From the NCBI GenBank assembly GCA_023383815.1, contig JAHDYG010000003.1:180187-244186 (forward strand): DNA of 64,000 nt, given 5' to 3'. Under the pieces are notes generated by a model. The model did no database searches and was not told the DNA's origin. It saw nothing but the letters and a program-made list of their open reading frames with translations. The position numbers were made by a program, and so were the translations under genes. Numbering within the stretch: position 1 is the first letter of the stretch; each line of letters starts with the position of its first letter. Shown here piece by piece: positions 7,842 to 18,100 of the stretch. The DNA is from Rhodocyclaceae bacterium (GTDB taxonomy: Bacteria; Pseudomonadota; Gammaproteobacteria; Burkholderiales; Rhodocyclaceae).

Positions 7842-10384
7842 CACCAATCCTCCCGCACCGCCTGCACGGCGCTGCCACGCATCGCCGCGGCACCCGACGC
7901 GCGTGCCGCGAGGGCTGCCAGCACGACGAGCAGCCCGGCAAAGCCGGCGATCAGGCCAACCGGAATCGCCACGTCCATGCTCCAGTGGAAGCTCTGGCGG
8001 TTGATGACCCGGATCAGCACCAGCGCGACCGCCCCGCCCGCCACACAGCCCAGCGCAACCCCGATCGCCGCGGTCAGCGCTCCCTCGTGTGCGAGCAGGC
8101 GCCCGATCTGGCTTCGGACCATTCCCAGATGACGCAGCATGCCGAACTCCTTGGTCCGGCTGATCGACAGGGCTGCAAAGGTCGTCGCGATGCCGAAGAG
8201 CCCGATCAGGATCGCAACGGCCTCCATGAGCCAGGTGATGAAGAAGGTGCGGTCGAAGATCGCAAGACTCAGGGCACGGATCTCGCCGGGCGACGCGAGC
8301 TCGATCCGTCCGGGCTCGAAGAGCGCCGCAATTGCGGTCGAGATTCGTGCCGGGTCCGCGCCCGCGACGAACTCGACCGCCAGATCGTTGCTGCGCCCAT
8401 CACCACTCAGGCGTCGGTAGTCCTCGAGTTCGAGCGCGACCGCACCATGCTGACGTGCATAGTCGCGCCACACGCCGGCCACCCGGAACTCGTGGGCCAG
8501 CCCCCCCAGGGGCAGCTTCAGGAAATCCCCCGGGCCCAGCGCGAAGAGATCGGCCATCGCCTCCGAGACCCAGACGGGCGGACGATCCGTGAGCCCATCA
8601 CGGGGGAAATCACCGGGCTCGACCAGGGGCAGCCCCGCACCGCCGGACAGCGGACGGGCGATCAGCGTGACCGGGGGGTGACGGGCGGAAAGGCGCAGCG
8701 TTTCGAACCGGATCTCGCGCACGGCAGCCACGCCTGCAACCGCAGCGACACGCGCCACCGACGGCGCATCGAAATGCCCGCTCGCCGCCGAGGACGAAGC
8801 CCGCAGGTACAGATCGGCGGGCAGCATCGTGCGCAGCCAGTCATCGACCGACAGGCGAAAGGAGTGGACCATGATCGCCATCGACACGGCGAGCGCGACA
8901 CTTGCCACCACGCCTGCGCCCGCCACGACGACCTGCCCTGGCGCGGCCACGAGTCGCGCCTGCGCAAGTTCGGCCAGCACCCCGCGGCGACCGGCCAGCC
9001 CCCCCATCGCCCACCGCGTCGCCCCCGGAAGCAGCAGGACGGCCGCGGCAAGAAGGAAGGCGACGGCCGCATACCCCGCAACCGGAACGCCCTGCCACGG
9101 AGGCAGCAGGCAGGCGAGCCCCGCCAGCATGAGGCAGCCCAGCGCCGCGGCGGTGCGCGGGCGTGCCTGGAGGATTTCCATCTCGTCGCCCGCGTGCAGT
9201 GCGCGCGCGGGCGCAATGCGGGTTGCCTCACGGGCCGGCAGAGCCGCCCCGGCGACCCCGGCCACCACGCCCAGCATCAGGTAGGCGAAGCTCACCAGCG
9301 GCTGAAAACGCAATTCCGGGGAGACACCGCGAAAATAACCGGCGCCGAGATCGGCTCCGACCACGCGAAACGCAAGGGCCGTAAGCCCGTAGCCGAGCAC
9401 AACGCCCAGTACGCCACCGACCAGCCCCACGAACGCCCCTTCGGCGAGCAATCCGCGCAGCAGCACGCGCCGATCGAGTCCGAGCGCGCGCAGCAAGGCG
9501 AACTCCTGGCGTCTTCGCACGACCGACAGCAATTGCGTCGAGAATACGAGGAACGCCCCGGTCAGCAGCGCAATCGCAGCGAGCATCGCAAGATTGACGC
9601 GGTAGGCCCGCGACAGGCCGGCCGACTGTGCCGCAGAGTCTTCCGGTGCAAGGGCTGCGACCCCCGGAGGCAGACGCGCGGCGATGCGCGCCTCGGCCTC
9701 GCGCCTTTCCACACCCGGTGCAAGACGCAGGTCGATCCGGGTAAGCGTCCCGATGCGTCCGAAAAGCTGTTGCGCCGCGCCAAGGTCCATGACTGCAAAC
9801 CGCTCGCCGACACCGGCTGCTGCAATGCTGCCGGCAACCTGCAAGCCGGCCTCCTCCAGCCCGCTCTGCACGCGCAGAAGCTCGCCATCCTCGGTTCGCA
9901 GCGCCACCCGCGCAGCCGGGCTGAGAAAGATCGCGTCCGGGCGCAGCGCGGCGAGCCGGTCGCGTGCGTTGTCCCGCTCCGCCCGGACCTGCGGCAGCAA
10001 GGCCGGCTGTACCTGCGCGACGCGAAAGAGATCGATGCCGAGTACCCGCAGGTTGCTCTCATGCCCGGGAAGCCTCGCCTCGATCTCGAGCACTGGGCTG
10101 GCCGCCTCCACCTCCGGCATCTGCGCAAGCGTCAGATACAGGGTATCGTCAAATCCTCCACGAGAACCGAGCACCTGCAGATCCGCCTCACCGGCCAGGC
10201 GCCGCATGCCGCGCCCGAATTCGTCGAGCGCCGAAGACTGGATCAACTGGACGGCAAGGCCGAGCGCGACCCCCAGCGCGATCGCTACGAGCGACAACAG
10301 GGTGGCCATCCGCCGCTGGCGCAGACTCGCAAGGAAGATCGAACCCAGTGCCGCACGGCCCGCACCCGGGGCGAGCCCGCTCAT
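7841..10384 (-). CDS. FtsX-type ABC transporter permease, AttF-AttG fusion-like (847 aa)
   Basis: Large inner-membrane permease of the MacB/FtsX superfamily. There is one transmembrane helix near residues 27-50, an extracytoplasmic domain (about 55-255), three helices (about 265-400), two more near 410-460, a second FtsX unit starting around 480 with its own extracytoplasmic domain, and three C-terminal helices (about 715-835). The repeated FALLRALGLDRR and EFGMLRHLGMVRSQ segments mark the two FtsX cores. It lies between the ATPase (ATGA overlap) and the AttH-like gene (ATGA overlap), so all three are translationally coupled. Such systems usually move lipids, lipoproteins or peptides, or act mechanically. 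The substrate is not predictable. Confidence 0.88.
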   Translation of the reverse strand: MSGLAPGAGRAALGSIFLASLRQRRMATLLSLVAIALGVALGLAVQLIQSSALDEFGRGMRRLAGEADLQVLGSRGGFDDTLYLTLAQMPEVEAASPVLEIEARLPGHESNLRVLGIDLFRVAQVQPALLPQVRAERDNARDRLAALRPDAIFLSPAARVALRTEDGELLRVQSGLEEAGLQVAGSIAAAGVGERFAVMDLGAAQQLFGRIGTLTRIDLRLAPGVERREAEARIAARLPPGVAALAPEDSAAQSAGLSRAYRVNLAMLAAIALLTGAFLVFSTQLLSVVRRRQEFALLRALGLDRRVLLRGLLAEGAFVGLVGGVLGVVLGYGLTALAFRVVGADLGAGYFRGVSPELRFQPLVSFAYLMLGVVAGVAGAALPAREATRIAPARALHAGDEMEILQARPRTAAALGCLMLAGLACLLPPWQGVPVAGYAAVAFLLAAAVLLLPGATRWAMGGLAGRRGVLAELAQARLVAAPGQVVVAGAGVVASVALAVSMAIMVHSFRLSVDDWLRTMLPADLYLRASSSAASGHFDAPSVARVAAVAGVAAVREIRFETLRLSARHPPVTLIARPLSGGAGLPLVEPGDFPRDGLTDRPPVWVSEAMADLFALGPGDFLKLPLGGLAHEFRVAGVWRDYARQHGAVALELEDYRRLSGDGRSNDLAVEFVAGADPARISTAIAALFEPGRIELASPGEIRALSLAIFDRTFFITWLMEAVAILIGLFGIATTFAALSISRTKEFGMLRHLGMVRSQIGRLLAHEGALTAAIGVALGCVAGGAVALVLIRVINRQSFHWSMDVAIPVGLIAGFAGLLVVLAALAARASGAAAMRGSAVQAVREDW

Positions 10385-11067
10385 GACGAACCCGCCTCCT
10401 CGACCAGACCATCGCGAACCAGCCTCAATACCCGGTCGGCACGCGCAGCCGCCTGACGCGAGTGGGTCACGACAATTGCCATCGCCGACGCCTCACGGAC
10501 CCCCTCGAGCAGCAGCTCGAGCACACTGCCCGCACGCTCGGGGTCGAGATTCCCGGTCGGCTCGTCGGCCAGCACCAGCGCCGGCCGATGCACCAGTGCA
10601 CGCGCGATCGCCACGCGCTGCAGTTCTCCTCCGGAAAGCCGGCGCGGCCACTCGTTGGCACGATCGCCCAGCCCCACCCGCACCAGCATCCCGTGCGCCC
10701 GCTCGGCTGCGGGCTCGCGCGCAACGCCGAGCAACCACAACGGCAGCGCGACGTTCTGCGCGAGCGTCAGGTGCGGCAAGATGTGAAAGGCCTGGAACAC
10801 GAAGCCGTAGCGCTCGCGGCGGACCTTCGCGAACGCCTCCTCGGCCAACCCCGCAAGCTCCACTCCACCGAGCGCGATCCGCCCGCCGTCGATGGTCTCC
10901 AGCCCGGCGATGCAATGCAGGAGCGTCGACTTCCCGACCCCCGACTCACCCATGATCGCGACACTCTGCCCGGGCTCGAGCCGCAGCGACACCCCACGAA
11001 ACAGACTGCGCTGCGCGCCTCCGCCTTCCTCGGCGAATGACTTGGAGATTCCGTCCAGTTCGAGCAT
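10381..11067 (-). CDS. ABC transporter ATP-binding protein, LolD/AttE type
   Basis: ATPase of 228 aa, first gene of the three-gene operon. Walker A GESGVGKST (about residues 38-46), Q-loop VFQAFHILPHL, signature [15 protein letters not shown], Walker B ALVLADEPTGNLD and the H-loop VVTHS are all intact. It belongs to the MacB/LolD class that pairs with FtsX-like permeases, which fits the next gene. ATG at 11067 was chosen because the ATPase fold begins directly after it. The longer open frame upstream overlaps the promoter region of hpnC, which is divergent. Confidence 0.9.
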   Translation of the reverse strand: MLELDGISKSFAEEGGGAQRSLFRGVSLRLEPGQSVAIMGESGVGKSTLLHCIAGLETIDGGRIALGGVELAGLAEEAFAKVRRERYGFVFQAFHILPHLTLAQNVALPLWLLGVAREPAAERAHGMLVRVGLGDRANEWPRRLSGGELQRVAIARALVHRPALVLADEPTGNLDPERAGSVLELLLEGVREASAMAIVVTHSRQAAARADRVLRLVRDGLVEEAGSS

Positions 11068-11207
11068 GTCGCCAGATCTCGATGCCTCTGATCCGCCTAC
11101 CGTATCAGAAATGTCACCCACATCGGAAAGCGCTGAACGACGCGATCCCCGGCCCCGCTTCCGCTTCGCGTATACTTGCCGCGCCCTGTCGAGCGCGGTT
11201 GTCGCGG

Positions 11208-12038
11208 ATGCCGGTCGATCACTACGAGAACTTTCCTGTCGCGTCCCTGCTGCTGCCGGCGAATCTGCGCGAACCGGTCGAGGCGATCTACGGCTTTGCG
11301 CGAAGTGCGGACGATATCGCGGACGAGGGGGACGCCAGCACAGAAGAACGCCTCGCGCGCCTTGCCGGCTTTCGCGCGGAGCTCGATGCGATCGCACGCG
11401 GTGAAGGCCTGGTCGATCCGGAGCTTGCGCCGGTGTTCGCGCGGCTTGGCGCCGCCACAGGCGCACACCAGTTGCCCCTCGAACCGATGTACGACCTGCT
11501 CGATGCCTTCGGCCAGGACGTCGTCAAGACCCGCTATGCGGACTTCCCGGAGCTGCTCGACTATTGCCGGCGTTCGGCCAATCCGGTCGGGCGCCTGATG
11601 CTGCATCTGTACGGCGCTGCCAGCGCCACGAACCTTGCCCGGTCGGACGACGTCTGCACCGCGCTGCAACTGATCAACTTCTGGCAGGACGTGGCGATCG
11701 ACTTCGACAAGGAGCGCATCTACCTGCCGCTCGACGAGATGGAACGCTTCGGCGTGCGCGAATCCGATCTGGCTGAACGACGGACCGGTCCGGCCTGGTG
11801 CGCCTTGCTCGGCTTCCAGGTCGAGCGCGCCCGCGCCATGATGCTGCGCGGCGCGCTACTCGCGCAGAGCCTCCCGGGGCGCATCGGGTGGGAGCTGCGG
11901 CTCATCGTGCTGGGTGGGCTGCGCATCCTCGAGCGAATCGAGGCGGTGCGGTACGACATCTTCCGCCATCGACCAACCCTCACCCGAACCGACTGGCCGC
12001 GCCTCGCCTGGCGTGCGCTGCGCTACCGACCGACATGA
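11208..12038 (+). CDS. hpnC: Hydroxysqualene synthase HpnC
   Basis: Squalene/phytoene-synthase-fold enzyme. In the HpnCDE route it converts presqualene diphosphate to hydroxysqualene. It is 276 aa with two Asp-rich motifs (SADDIADEGD near residue 35 and INFWQDVAIDFDKERIYLP near 155) that bind the Mg-diphosphate. It starts with the typical HYENFPVAS near the N-terminus. It is first of three coupled genes, and its stop overlaps the hpnD start (ATGA). A TATACT hexamer at 11171-11176 is a possible -10, but no clear -35 is seen. Confidence 0.92.
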   Translation: MPVDHYENFPVASLLLPANLREPVEAIYGFARSADDIADEGDASTEERLARLAGFRAELDAIARGEGLVDPELAPVFARLGAATGAHQLPLEPMYDLLDAFGQDVVKTRYADFPELLDYCRRSANPVGRLMLHLYGAASATNLARSDDVCTALQLINFWQDVAIDFDKERIYLPLDEMERFGVRESDLAERRTGPAWCALLGFQVERARAMMLRGALLAQSLPGRIGWELRLIVLGGLRILERIEAVRYDIFRHRPTLTRTDWPRLAWRALRYRPT

Positions 12039-12868
12039 ACCCCCACGACTACTGCCAGGAGCGCGCCGCCGCCAGCGGTTCCAGCTTCTACTACAGCTTC
12101 CTCTTCCTGCCGCCGGAACGGCGGCGGGCCATCACCGCGCTGTATGCCTTCTGCCGCGAAGTCGACGATGTCGTGGACGAGTGCCACGACATCGAAGTCG
12201 CCCACGCCAAGCTCGGCTGGTGGCGGACCGAGGTGGACCGGATGTTCGAAGGCGCACCGGAACACCCGGTCGGGATCGCGCTACGCGAGGTCTTCCAGGA
12301 TCTGCGGCTGCCCCGAGAGCAACTGCTGGAGATCATCGACGGGATGGCGATGGATCTCTCGCAGTCGCGCTACCCGGATTTCAAGGCGCTCCAGCTCTAC
12401 TGCTACCGCGTCGCCTCCGTGGTGGGGCTGCTCGCTGCCGAGATCTTCGGCTACAGCGATCGCCACACGCTCAAGTACGCGCACGACCTGGGCATGGCCT
12501 TCCAGCTCACCAACATCATCCGCGACGTCGGCGAGGACGCGCGGCGCGGGCGGATCTACCTGCCCGTAGACGAACTACAGCGCTTCAACGTGCCTGCGGC
12601 GGATCTCCTCGAAGCACGTCATAGCGACGCCTTCGTCGAACTGATGCAGTTCCAGGCCCGGCGCGCGTATGACTTCTACGACCAGGCCATGGCACAGCTT
12701 CCCCCGGTCGATCGCAAGAGCCAGCGTCCTGGGCTGGTCATGGCGGCGATCTACCGCACGCTGCTCGACGAGATCGCGCGTGACGGCTTCAAGGTGCTCG
12801 ACCGGCGCACCTCGCTCACGCCGCTGCGCAAGGTCTGGATTGCCGGCACCACCTGGATGCGGGGCTAG
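12035..12868 (+). CDS. hpnD: Presqualene diphosphate synthase HpnD
   Basis: Condenses two farnesyl diphosphates to presqualene diphosphate. It is 277 aa and all-alpha. The first Asp-rich motif is REVDDVVDECHD and the second is LTNIIRDVGEDARRGRIYLP, both canonical, with SSFYYSFLFLP at the N-terminus as in HpnD and phytoene synthases. Its start overlaps the hpnC stop, and hpnE follows after 5 bases. No squalene-hopene cyclase is in the window, so the end product (hopanoid or another squalene derivative) cannot be settled here. Confidence 0.92.
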   Translation: MNPHDYCQERAAASGSSFYYSFLFLPPERRRAITALYAFCREVDDVVDECHDIEVAHAKLGWWRTEVDRMFEGAPEHPVGIALREVFQDLRLPREQLLEIIDGMAMDLSQSRYPDFKALQLYCYRVASVVGLLAAEIFGYSDRHTLKYAHDLGMAFQLTNIIRDVGEDARRGRIYLPVDELQRFNVPAADLLEARHSDAFVELMQFQARRAYDFYDQAMAQLPPVDRKSQRPGLVMAAIYRTLLDEIARDGFKVLDRRTSLTPLRKVWIAGTTWMRG

Positions 12869-12873
12869 GCACG

Positions 12874-14187
12874 GTGGACGACACGGTCGCGATCATCGGT
12901 GCCGGCTACGCCGGGCTCGCCTGCGCGGTCGAACTGGCGTCGCGCGGGATCCCCGTGACGGTCTTCGAGCACTCGCACGTGCTCGGGGGCCGGGCCCGCG
13001 TCGTGATGAAGGATGGCTGGCGCGTCGACAACGGCCAGCACATCCTGATCGGTGCGTATACCGAGCTGGCACGCCTGTTGCGCATGACCGGCGTGTCACC
13101 GAAAGTGTTCGAGCGCCTGCCCTTCACGCTGCATTCACCGGGCCGGCTCCACCTGCAGGCCGCGCGCCTGCCCGCCCCCCTGCATCTGGCGGTCGGACTG
13201 CTGCGCGCAAGCGGACTGGACTGGGCGGACCGGCGCGCGATGTTCAGGCTGATGGCGCATCTGAAGAAGATCAGATTCCGCCTCGATCCAGGGCAGTCGG
13301 TGGCCCATCTGCTCGCGCAGACGGAGCAGACCGGGCGGCTCGTGCGCTGGGTCTGGGAGCCCCTTTGCATCGCCGCGCTCAACACGCCGCCGACGCAGGC
13401 GTCTGCCCAGGTGTTCGCGAACGTGCTGCGCGACAGCGTGGCTGCGGGCGCCGCCGCAAGCGAACTCCTGATCCCGCGCACCGACCTGTCCGAGCTTTTT
13501 CCCGTCCAGGCAGCGCGCTACCTCGCCGTGCGTCGCGGCAAGATGCGCACCGGAACGCGCATCGACGCCATCTGCCCACAGCCCGACGGGATGAAGCTCG
13601 AAGGCGATCCTGCCGGGCGCATGTACCGCCACGTGGTGCTCGCCTGCGCGCCCTACCACGCAGCGCCGCTGCTGCGCACGACCGGAAGTTGCGAACGTCT
13701 CGCGCGGCAGGTCGACGAACTGCCCCACGAGCCGATCACCACGGTCTATCTCGCGCTGGGCGCGCAGGTGCACCTGCCACATCCGATGATTGCACTCTTC
13801 GACGGACCAGCCCAATGGGCATTCGACCGGGGCCAGCTCGGCTCGGAACCTGGTCTCTTCGCCTGCGTGATCAGCACGCACGGCCCGCATGAGGCTCTCA
13901 GCCGCGAGGACCTGGAGATCGAAGTGCATCAGCAGCTCGAACGTGAGCTGGGTCGCCGGCTGCCGCCTCCGCACTGGACACGGACGATCACCGAGAAGCG
14001 CGCGACGATCGCGTGCCGGCCCGGCCTGATGCGCCCCGGCCCACGCACACCGGTCAATGGCCTGTGGCTGGCAGGCGACTACCTGGAGTCTCCCTACCCA
14101 GCGACGCTGGAATCGGCCGTGCGCTCCGGAACGGCCGCGGCAAGCGGGATCCGGAACAGCATGGCACCACCGCCAGCCATCCCGTAA
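12874..14187 (+). CDS. hpnE: Hydroxysqualene dehydroxylase HpnE
   Basis: FAD-dependent amine-oxidase/phytoene-desaturase-like enzyme that reduces hydroxysqualene to squalene, third step of the HpnCDE pathway. It is 437 aa and starts with the dinucleotide-binding motif VAIIGAGYAGLACAVELASR, followed by GGRAR and the DNGQHILIGAY segment typical of HpnE. The C-terminal FAD motif GLWLAGDYLESPYPATLESA is intact. GTG is taken as the start because it lies 5 bases after hpnD and directly precedes the Rossmann strand. Confidence 0.92.
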   Translation: MDDTVAIIGAGYAGLACAVELASRGIPVTVFEHSHVLGGRARVVMKDGWRVDNGQHILIGAYTELARLLRMTGVSPKVFERLPFTLHSPGRLHLQAARLPAPLHLAVGLLRASGLDWADRRAMFRLMAHLKKIRFRLDPGQSVAHLLAQTEQTGRLVRWVWEPLCIAALNTPPTQASAQVFANVLRDSVAAGAAASELLIPRTDLSELFPVQAARYLAVRRGKMRTGTRIDAICPQPDGMKLEGDPAGRMYRHVVLACAPYHAAPLLRTTGSCERLARQVDELPHEPITTVYLALGAQVHLPHPMIALFDGPAQWAFDRGQLGSEPGLFACVISTHGPHEALSREDLEIEVHQQLERELGRRLPPPHWTRTITEKRATIACRPGLMRPGPRTPVNGLWLAGDYLESPYPATLESAVRSGTAAASGIRNSMAPPPAIP

Positions 14188-14192
14188 GCATT

Positions 14193-14218
14193 GCCCCGGA
14201 CCCTACCCAGACCGGGGC
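14193..14218 (+). terminator. GC-rich hairpin after hpnE
   Basis: GCCCCGG and CCGGGGC form a perfect 7-bp stem with a 12-base loop, starting 6 bases after the hpnE stop. No U-tract follows, so it may stabilise the 3' end or be a weak terminator. The remaining ~120 bases to the next gene show nothing else convincing. Confidence 0.4.
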
Positions 14219-14337
14219 CATACGCATCGACACCAACGGCATAAAGAGGTGTAGAGTGCACCCCCAGTCGCCAGTCTGCCATCGACCGATTCCCGGAACG
14301 ACATGCGCTGACGCTCAACTGGCTGGGAGATCCCGCA

Positions 14338-15021
14338 ATGCTGCCTCGTCTTGGTCGCACCCTCGGAACGATCGCCGCACTCCTGGTGCTCGCCACTGCC
14401 AGCCCTGCGCGAGCGGCCAGCCCCGACGCGAACCACGACATCCTGCGCTACGAGGGCGGCAGCCTCGCACTGAACATTGACCGCGGGCTGTGCGAGATCA
14501 CCCTGCGCGGCGAGATCAACCCGGCGATGGTACGCCAGTTGTCCCATGTCCTGACCGGGATCGAGAAATCCGACTGCCACCGCAAGCGCCTGACCCTGCA
14601 CTCCTCCCACGGCGTCGTGAACTCGGCGATCACCGTCGGAGCGATGCTGCGCAACCGCGATTTCGACACCCGGATCGCCGACGGCAGTGTCTGCCAGACG
14701 CCTTGCGCGCTGGTCTTCCTGTCCGGTCGTGAACGGCTCTTCGCAACCGGATCGCTTCCCGCCCGGATCGCGCTCCACCCGATCCCCCCGGATCGTGATT
14801 TTTCCGCCAACGCGTGCCGCAGCGAACTTACCCGCAACCAGGCACTGACCCTTTCGCGCTACCTGCGCGCGATGCTGCCCGACCGGGTCGCGACGGCCAC
14901 CTTCAACAAGATCGGATCGGCCGATTGCCGCAGGATCGAGATGATCGGCGTGCAGGAGGCCATGGCGCTCGGAATCGCAACCGGAAGCTGGCTCCAGCAG
15001 GCACGCATGCAGTCGTACTGA
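14338..15021 (+). CDS. Exported ClpP-like-fold protein (COG3904 type)
   Basis: Predicted periplasmic protein of 227 aa with a clear signal peptide (TIAALLVLATASPARA, cleavage near residue 27). The middle part (ITLRGEINPAM, HSSHGVVNSAITVGAMLRNRDFDT, VCQTPCALVFLSG) has the pattern of COG3904 proteins, which resemble the ClpP/crotonase fold and often carry a CxSAC-type segment at the place of the catalytic serine. Here that reads CQTPCAL, so a serine nucleophile is not evident. Five cysteines after the signal peptide suggest disulfides. Function is unknown. A GGGAG site precedes the ATG. Confidence 0.7.
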   Translation: MLPRLGRTLGTIAALLVLATASPARAASPDANHDILRYEGGSLALNIDRGLCEITLRGEINPAMVRQLSHVLTGIEKSDCHRKRLTLHSSHGVVNSAITVGAMLRNRDFDTRIADGSVCQTPCALVFLSGRERLFATGSLPARIALHPIPPDRDFSANACRSELTRNQALTLSRYLRAMLPDRVATATFNKIGSADCRRIEMIGVQEAMALGIATGSWLQQARMQSY

Positions 15022-15102
15022 CGGCCGAATCGCCCGCCCCCGTAGCGCACTCTGGAACACCCTCCGGATCGGTTCGGAAAAGAGCGCCGGCCGACCGCGG
15101 CT

Positions 15103-15110
15103 GATATACT
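15103..15110 (+). promoter_or_regulatory. Extended -10 promoter of the SNF2 helicase gene
   Basis: TGATATACT is a near-consensus extended -10 (TGn TATACT at 15105-15110), about 43 bases before the ATG. There is no convincing -35, which extended -10 promoters do not need. Confidence 0.5.
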
Positions 15111-15152
15111 TTTTCGTTTGGTCGTGCGAGCGCGCGCAGCGCGCCATTGTTC

Positions 15153-18100
15153 ATGTCCCTCCCGTTTTCGATGCCGAACGCCGCAGTCAGCCTGAAACAC
15201 GTGCTGGACGAGGGCTTTCACCGGTACTTCGATGATGTGACGTTTGCACGCGGCCGCGCCTACGCGCGCGAGAATCGCGCTGAACTGCAGCACATCGTGC
15301 TGCGCGAGGAAGGCTTGCGGCTGATCGGACGGGTCCACGGCAGCGGCGGGCGTGTGTACCACACCGAGGTCTGGCTCGACCCCACAGAACATGATCATCT
15401 GTTTCCGACCGACTCGTCGTGCACCTGTCCGGTCGGTTTCGACTGCAAGCACGCCGTGGCCCTGCTGCTGACGTTCGCGGAATCGATCGAGATCGAAGAG
15501 CCGCACATCGACGAATCCAGTGCACCGGCCGACGCGGGCCCCGGGCAGGCGCCAAGCGAACGCATCCGCAACTGGCTCGATCTGCTCGAAACGCCTCCGG
15601 ATCCGATGCCGGAGGCGGCCAACCGCGAATACCGGCTCGTGTATCTGCTCCATCCCGGACAGCACCCTGAGCTTTCGATCGGCAAGAGCCGGATCCTCAA
15701 GAAGGGTGGGCTCGGCAAGCCCACCGACTTCATGCCGCAGGGCTACGACCTGTCGCGCCGCAGCCGCCGGGATTTCATCGTCGATGAGGACGAAACCGCG
15801 CTGCGCCTCTTTCACGCGCAACTGGCCGGGTTGAATCCCGCGTTTCGCCATCCTGCCGTCCCGCTCTCCGGTACGACCGGTGCGCTGCTTCTCGATCATG
15901 CAGCACGCACGGGGCGACTCTACCTTGCCGGCGAGATGGATAGCGCCCTGCAAGCAGGCGACCCGCGCGAGCTTGCGCTCAAGTGGATCGCGGATGAGTC
16001 CGCACGACAGCATCTTTCGTTCGATCTTCCGGCCCATGTGTGGGTGATTCCGGTCTGGCCACCCCACTATCTGGATCCGCAGTCGGCAAGCATCGGACCG
16101 CTGCACAGCGCACTGCCCGAGGCCCTGCTGCGCAAGCTGATGACCGCTCCGCCGCTGAACGAGGCCGATGCGCTGCTCGTGCGCGCCCGGCTCGACGCAC
16201 TGGCGCGACGCTCGGATCTCGTACTGCCGTTGCCGGATGCCGTTCGCCCGGCATGCCCTGCCGAGCCGCCGGCTGCACGCCTCATCCTGACGATGGGACG
16301 ATTCCGTCACGAGCTGATGTTCAGCCTGCATGAAGACTATCCGGTGGCCGAACTGGTCTTTGACTACCCGGGCGGACACACGGTCCGCGGCAGCGAACAC
16401 CCCGAACCACTGCTGCGTACCGAAGGCGGACTCATGCGGCGCGATCTCGACACCGAGTTGGCGACATGGCGTGCGCTGCAGGGAGCCGGGCTCGAGAGCC
16501 ATCGCAAGCGCCTGCCGCGCTACCTTCGTCTCGACGCGGAGGGCGACTGCCTGCTCGCGGTGCCGTCCGATGCGCGGGGCTGGATGCCTCTGCTCTCGGA
16601 GCGCCTGCCCGAGCTCGAGCGCGCCGGGTTGATCCTGGAGTATGCGGACGACTTCCCGTTCCGCCTGACCGAGCCGGACGACTGGTTCGTCAGCATCGAC
16701 GAGAGCGATCGCACGGACTGGTTCGATCTCGATCTCGGTGTGCTCGTGGATGGCAAGCGCATCAGCCTTGTGCCCCCGCTGGTGAAGATGCTGCAGGAAC
16801 AGCCGCAGATCCTGAACCGGCTCGACCAGTACGCAGACACTGACCTGGTCCCGGTGGCCCTCGACACCCACCGCATCATTCCGATGCGGGCCGGACGCCT
16901 GCGCGCCTGGCTCAAGCCCCTGATCGAGTTGCTCGACGAGGATCGTCCGCGCCTGTCGCGCTATCACGCCGCGGCGCTCGCAACCCTGGACGAGCAGCCG
17001 GCGCACTGGCTCGGCGGCGAACATCTGCGCGAGCTCGGACAGCGTCTGCGGGATTTCTCCGGCATGACACCGACGCCCCCCGCACCTGGATTCAACGCCA
17101 CGCTGCGTCCCTATCAGCAGGCGGGACTCAACTGGCTGCAGTTCCTGAGCAGCTACGGGCTTGCCGGCATCCTCGCCGACGACATGGGGCTCGGAAAGAC
17201 GGTCCAGACCCTCGCACACCTCCAGCTCGAAAAGCACGAAGGCCGTGCCGACCGCCCCAGCCTGGTGGTCGCACCGACAAGCCTGCTGCCGAACTGGGCG
17301 CACGAAGCCGCGCAGTTCGTCCCCGACCTCAAGGTCCTCACCCTGCACGGACCGAACCGCGCGGCCCACTACGATGCGATCGAAGCCGCCGACATCGTGC
17401 TCACGACCTATCCGCTGCTCGTGCGCGATCAGGAGGTCCTGCTCGAGCGCAAGTTCCACCTGCTGGTGCTCGACGAAGCGCAGTTCATCAAGAATCCGAA
17501 GGCGCAGTCGCATCGGGTGGCCCGCAAGCTCGACGCGCGCCATCGCCTGTCGCTGACCGGTACGCCACTCGAGAACCACCTGGGCGAATTGTGGGCACAG
17601 TTCGACTTCCTGATCCCGGGTCTGCTCGGCAGCACACGCCGCTTCGGCGAGGTATTCCGCAATCCGATCGAAAAACGCAACGACGAAGACGCACGCCGGC
17701 GCCTGGCCGCCCGGGTCGCACCGTTCATGCTGCGACGTACGAAGGAGCAGGTGCTCAAGGAACTGCCGCCGCGCACCGAGATCGTGCGCTGGGTCGAGCT
17801 GGGCGGCGGACAGCGCGATCTGTACGAATCGCTGCGGGTCGCGTTCGACCGCAAGCTGCGCGACGCGCTCGCACTCCAGGGCGTCGGACGAAGCCAGATC
17901 CAGATCCTCGAAGCGCTCCTCAAGCTACGCCAGGTGTGCTGTGATCCGCGGCTGGTCAAACTCGGTTCGGCGCAGGCCCTGGGCCGCAAGGGAATCGCCG
18001 AATCCGCCAAGCTCGCCGAGCTGATGGCGCTCCTGACGGAACTCCTCGACGAAGGGCGTTCGATCCTTTTATTTTCGCAGTTCACTTCGATGCTCGCACT

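Noticed and set aside
7658..10456. 932-codon open frame antisense to the FtsX-type permease
   Set aside because: Low-complexity Arg/Gln/His-rich translation with no motifs; the minus strand carries a clear permease with helices and coupled neighbours.
14859..17579. 906-codon open frame antisense to the SNF2 helicase
   Set aside because: It covers the helicase motifs on the other strand and has no recognisable domain.
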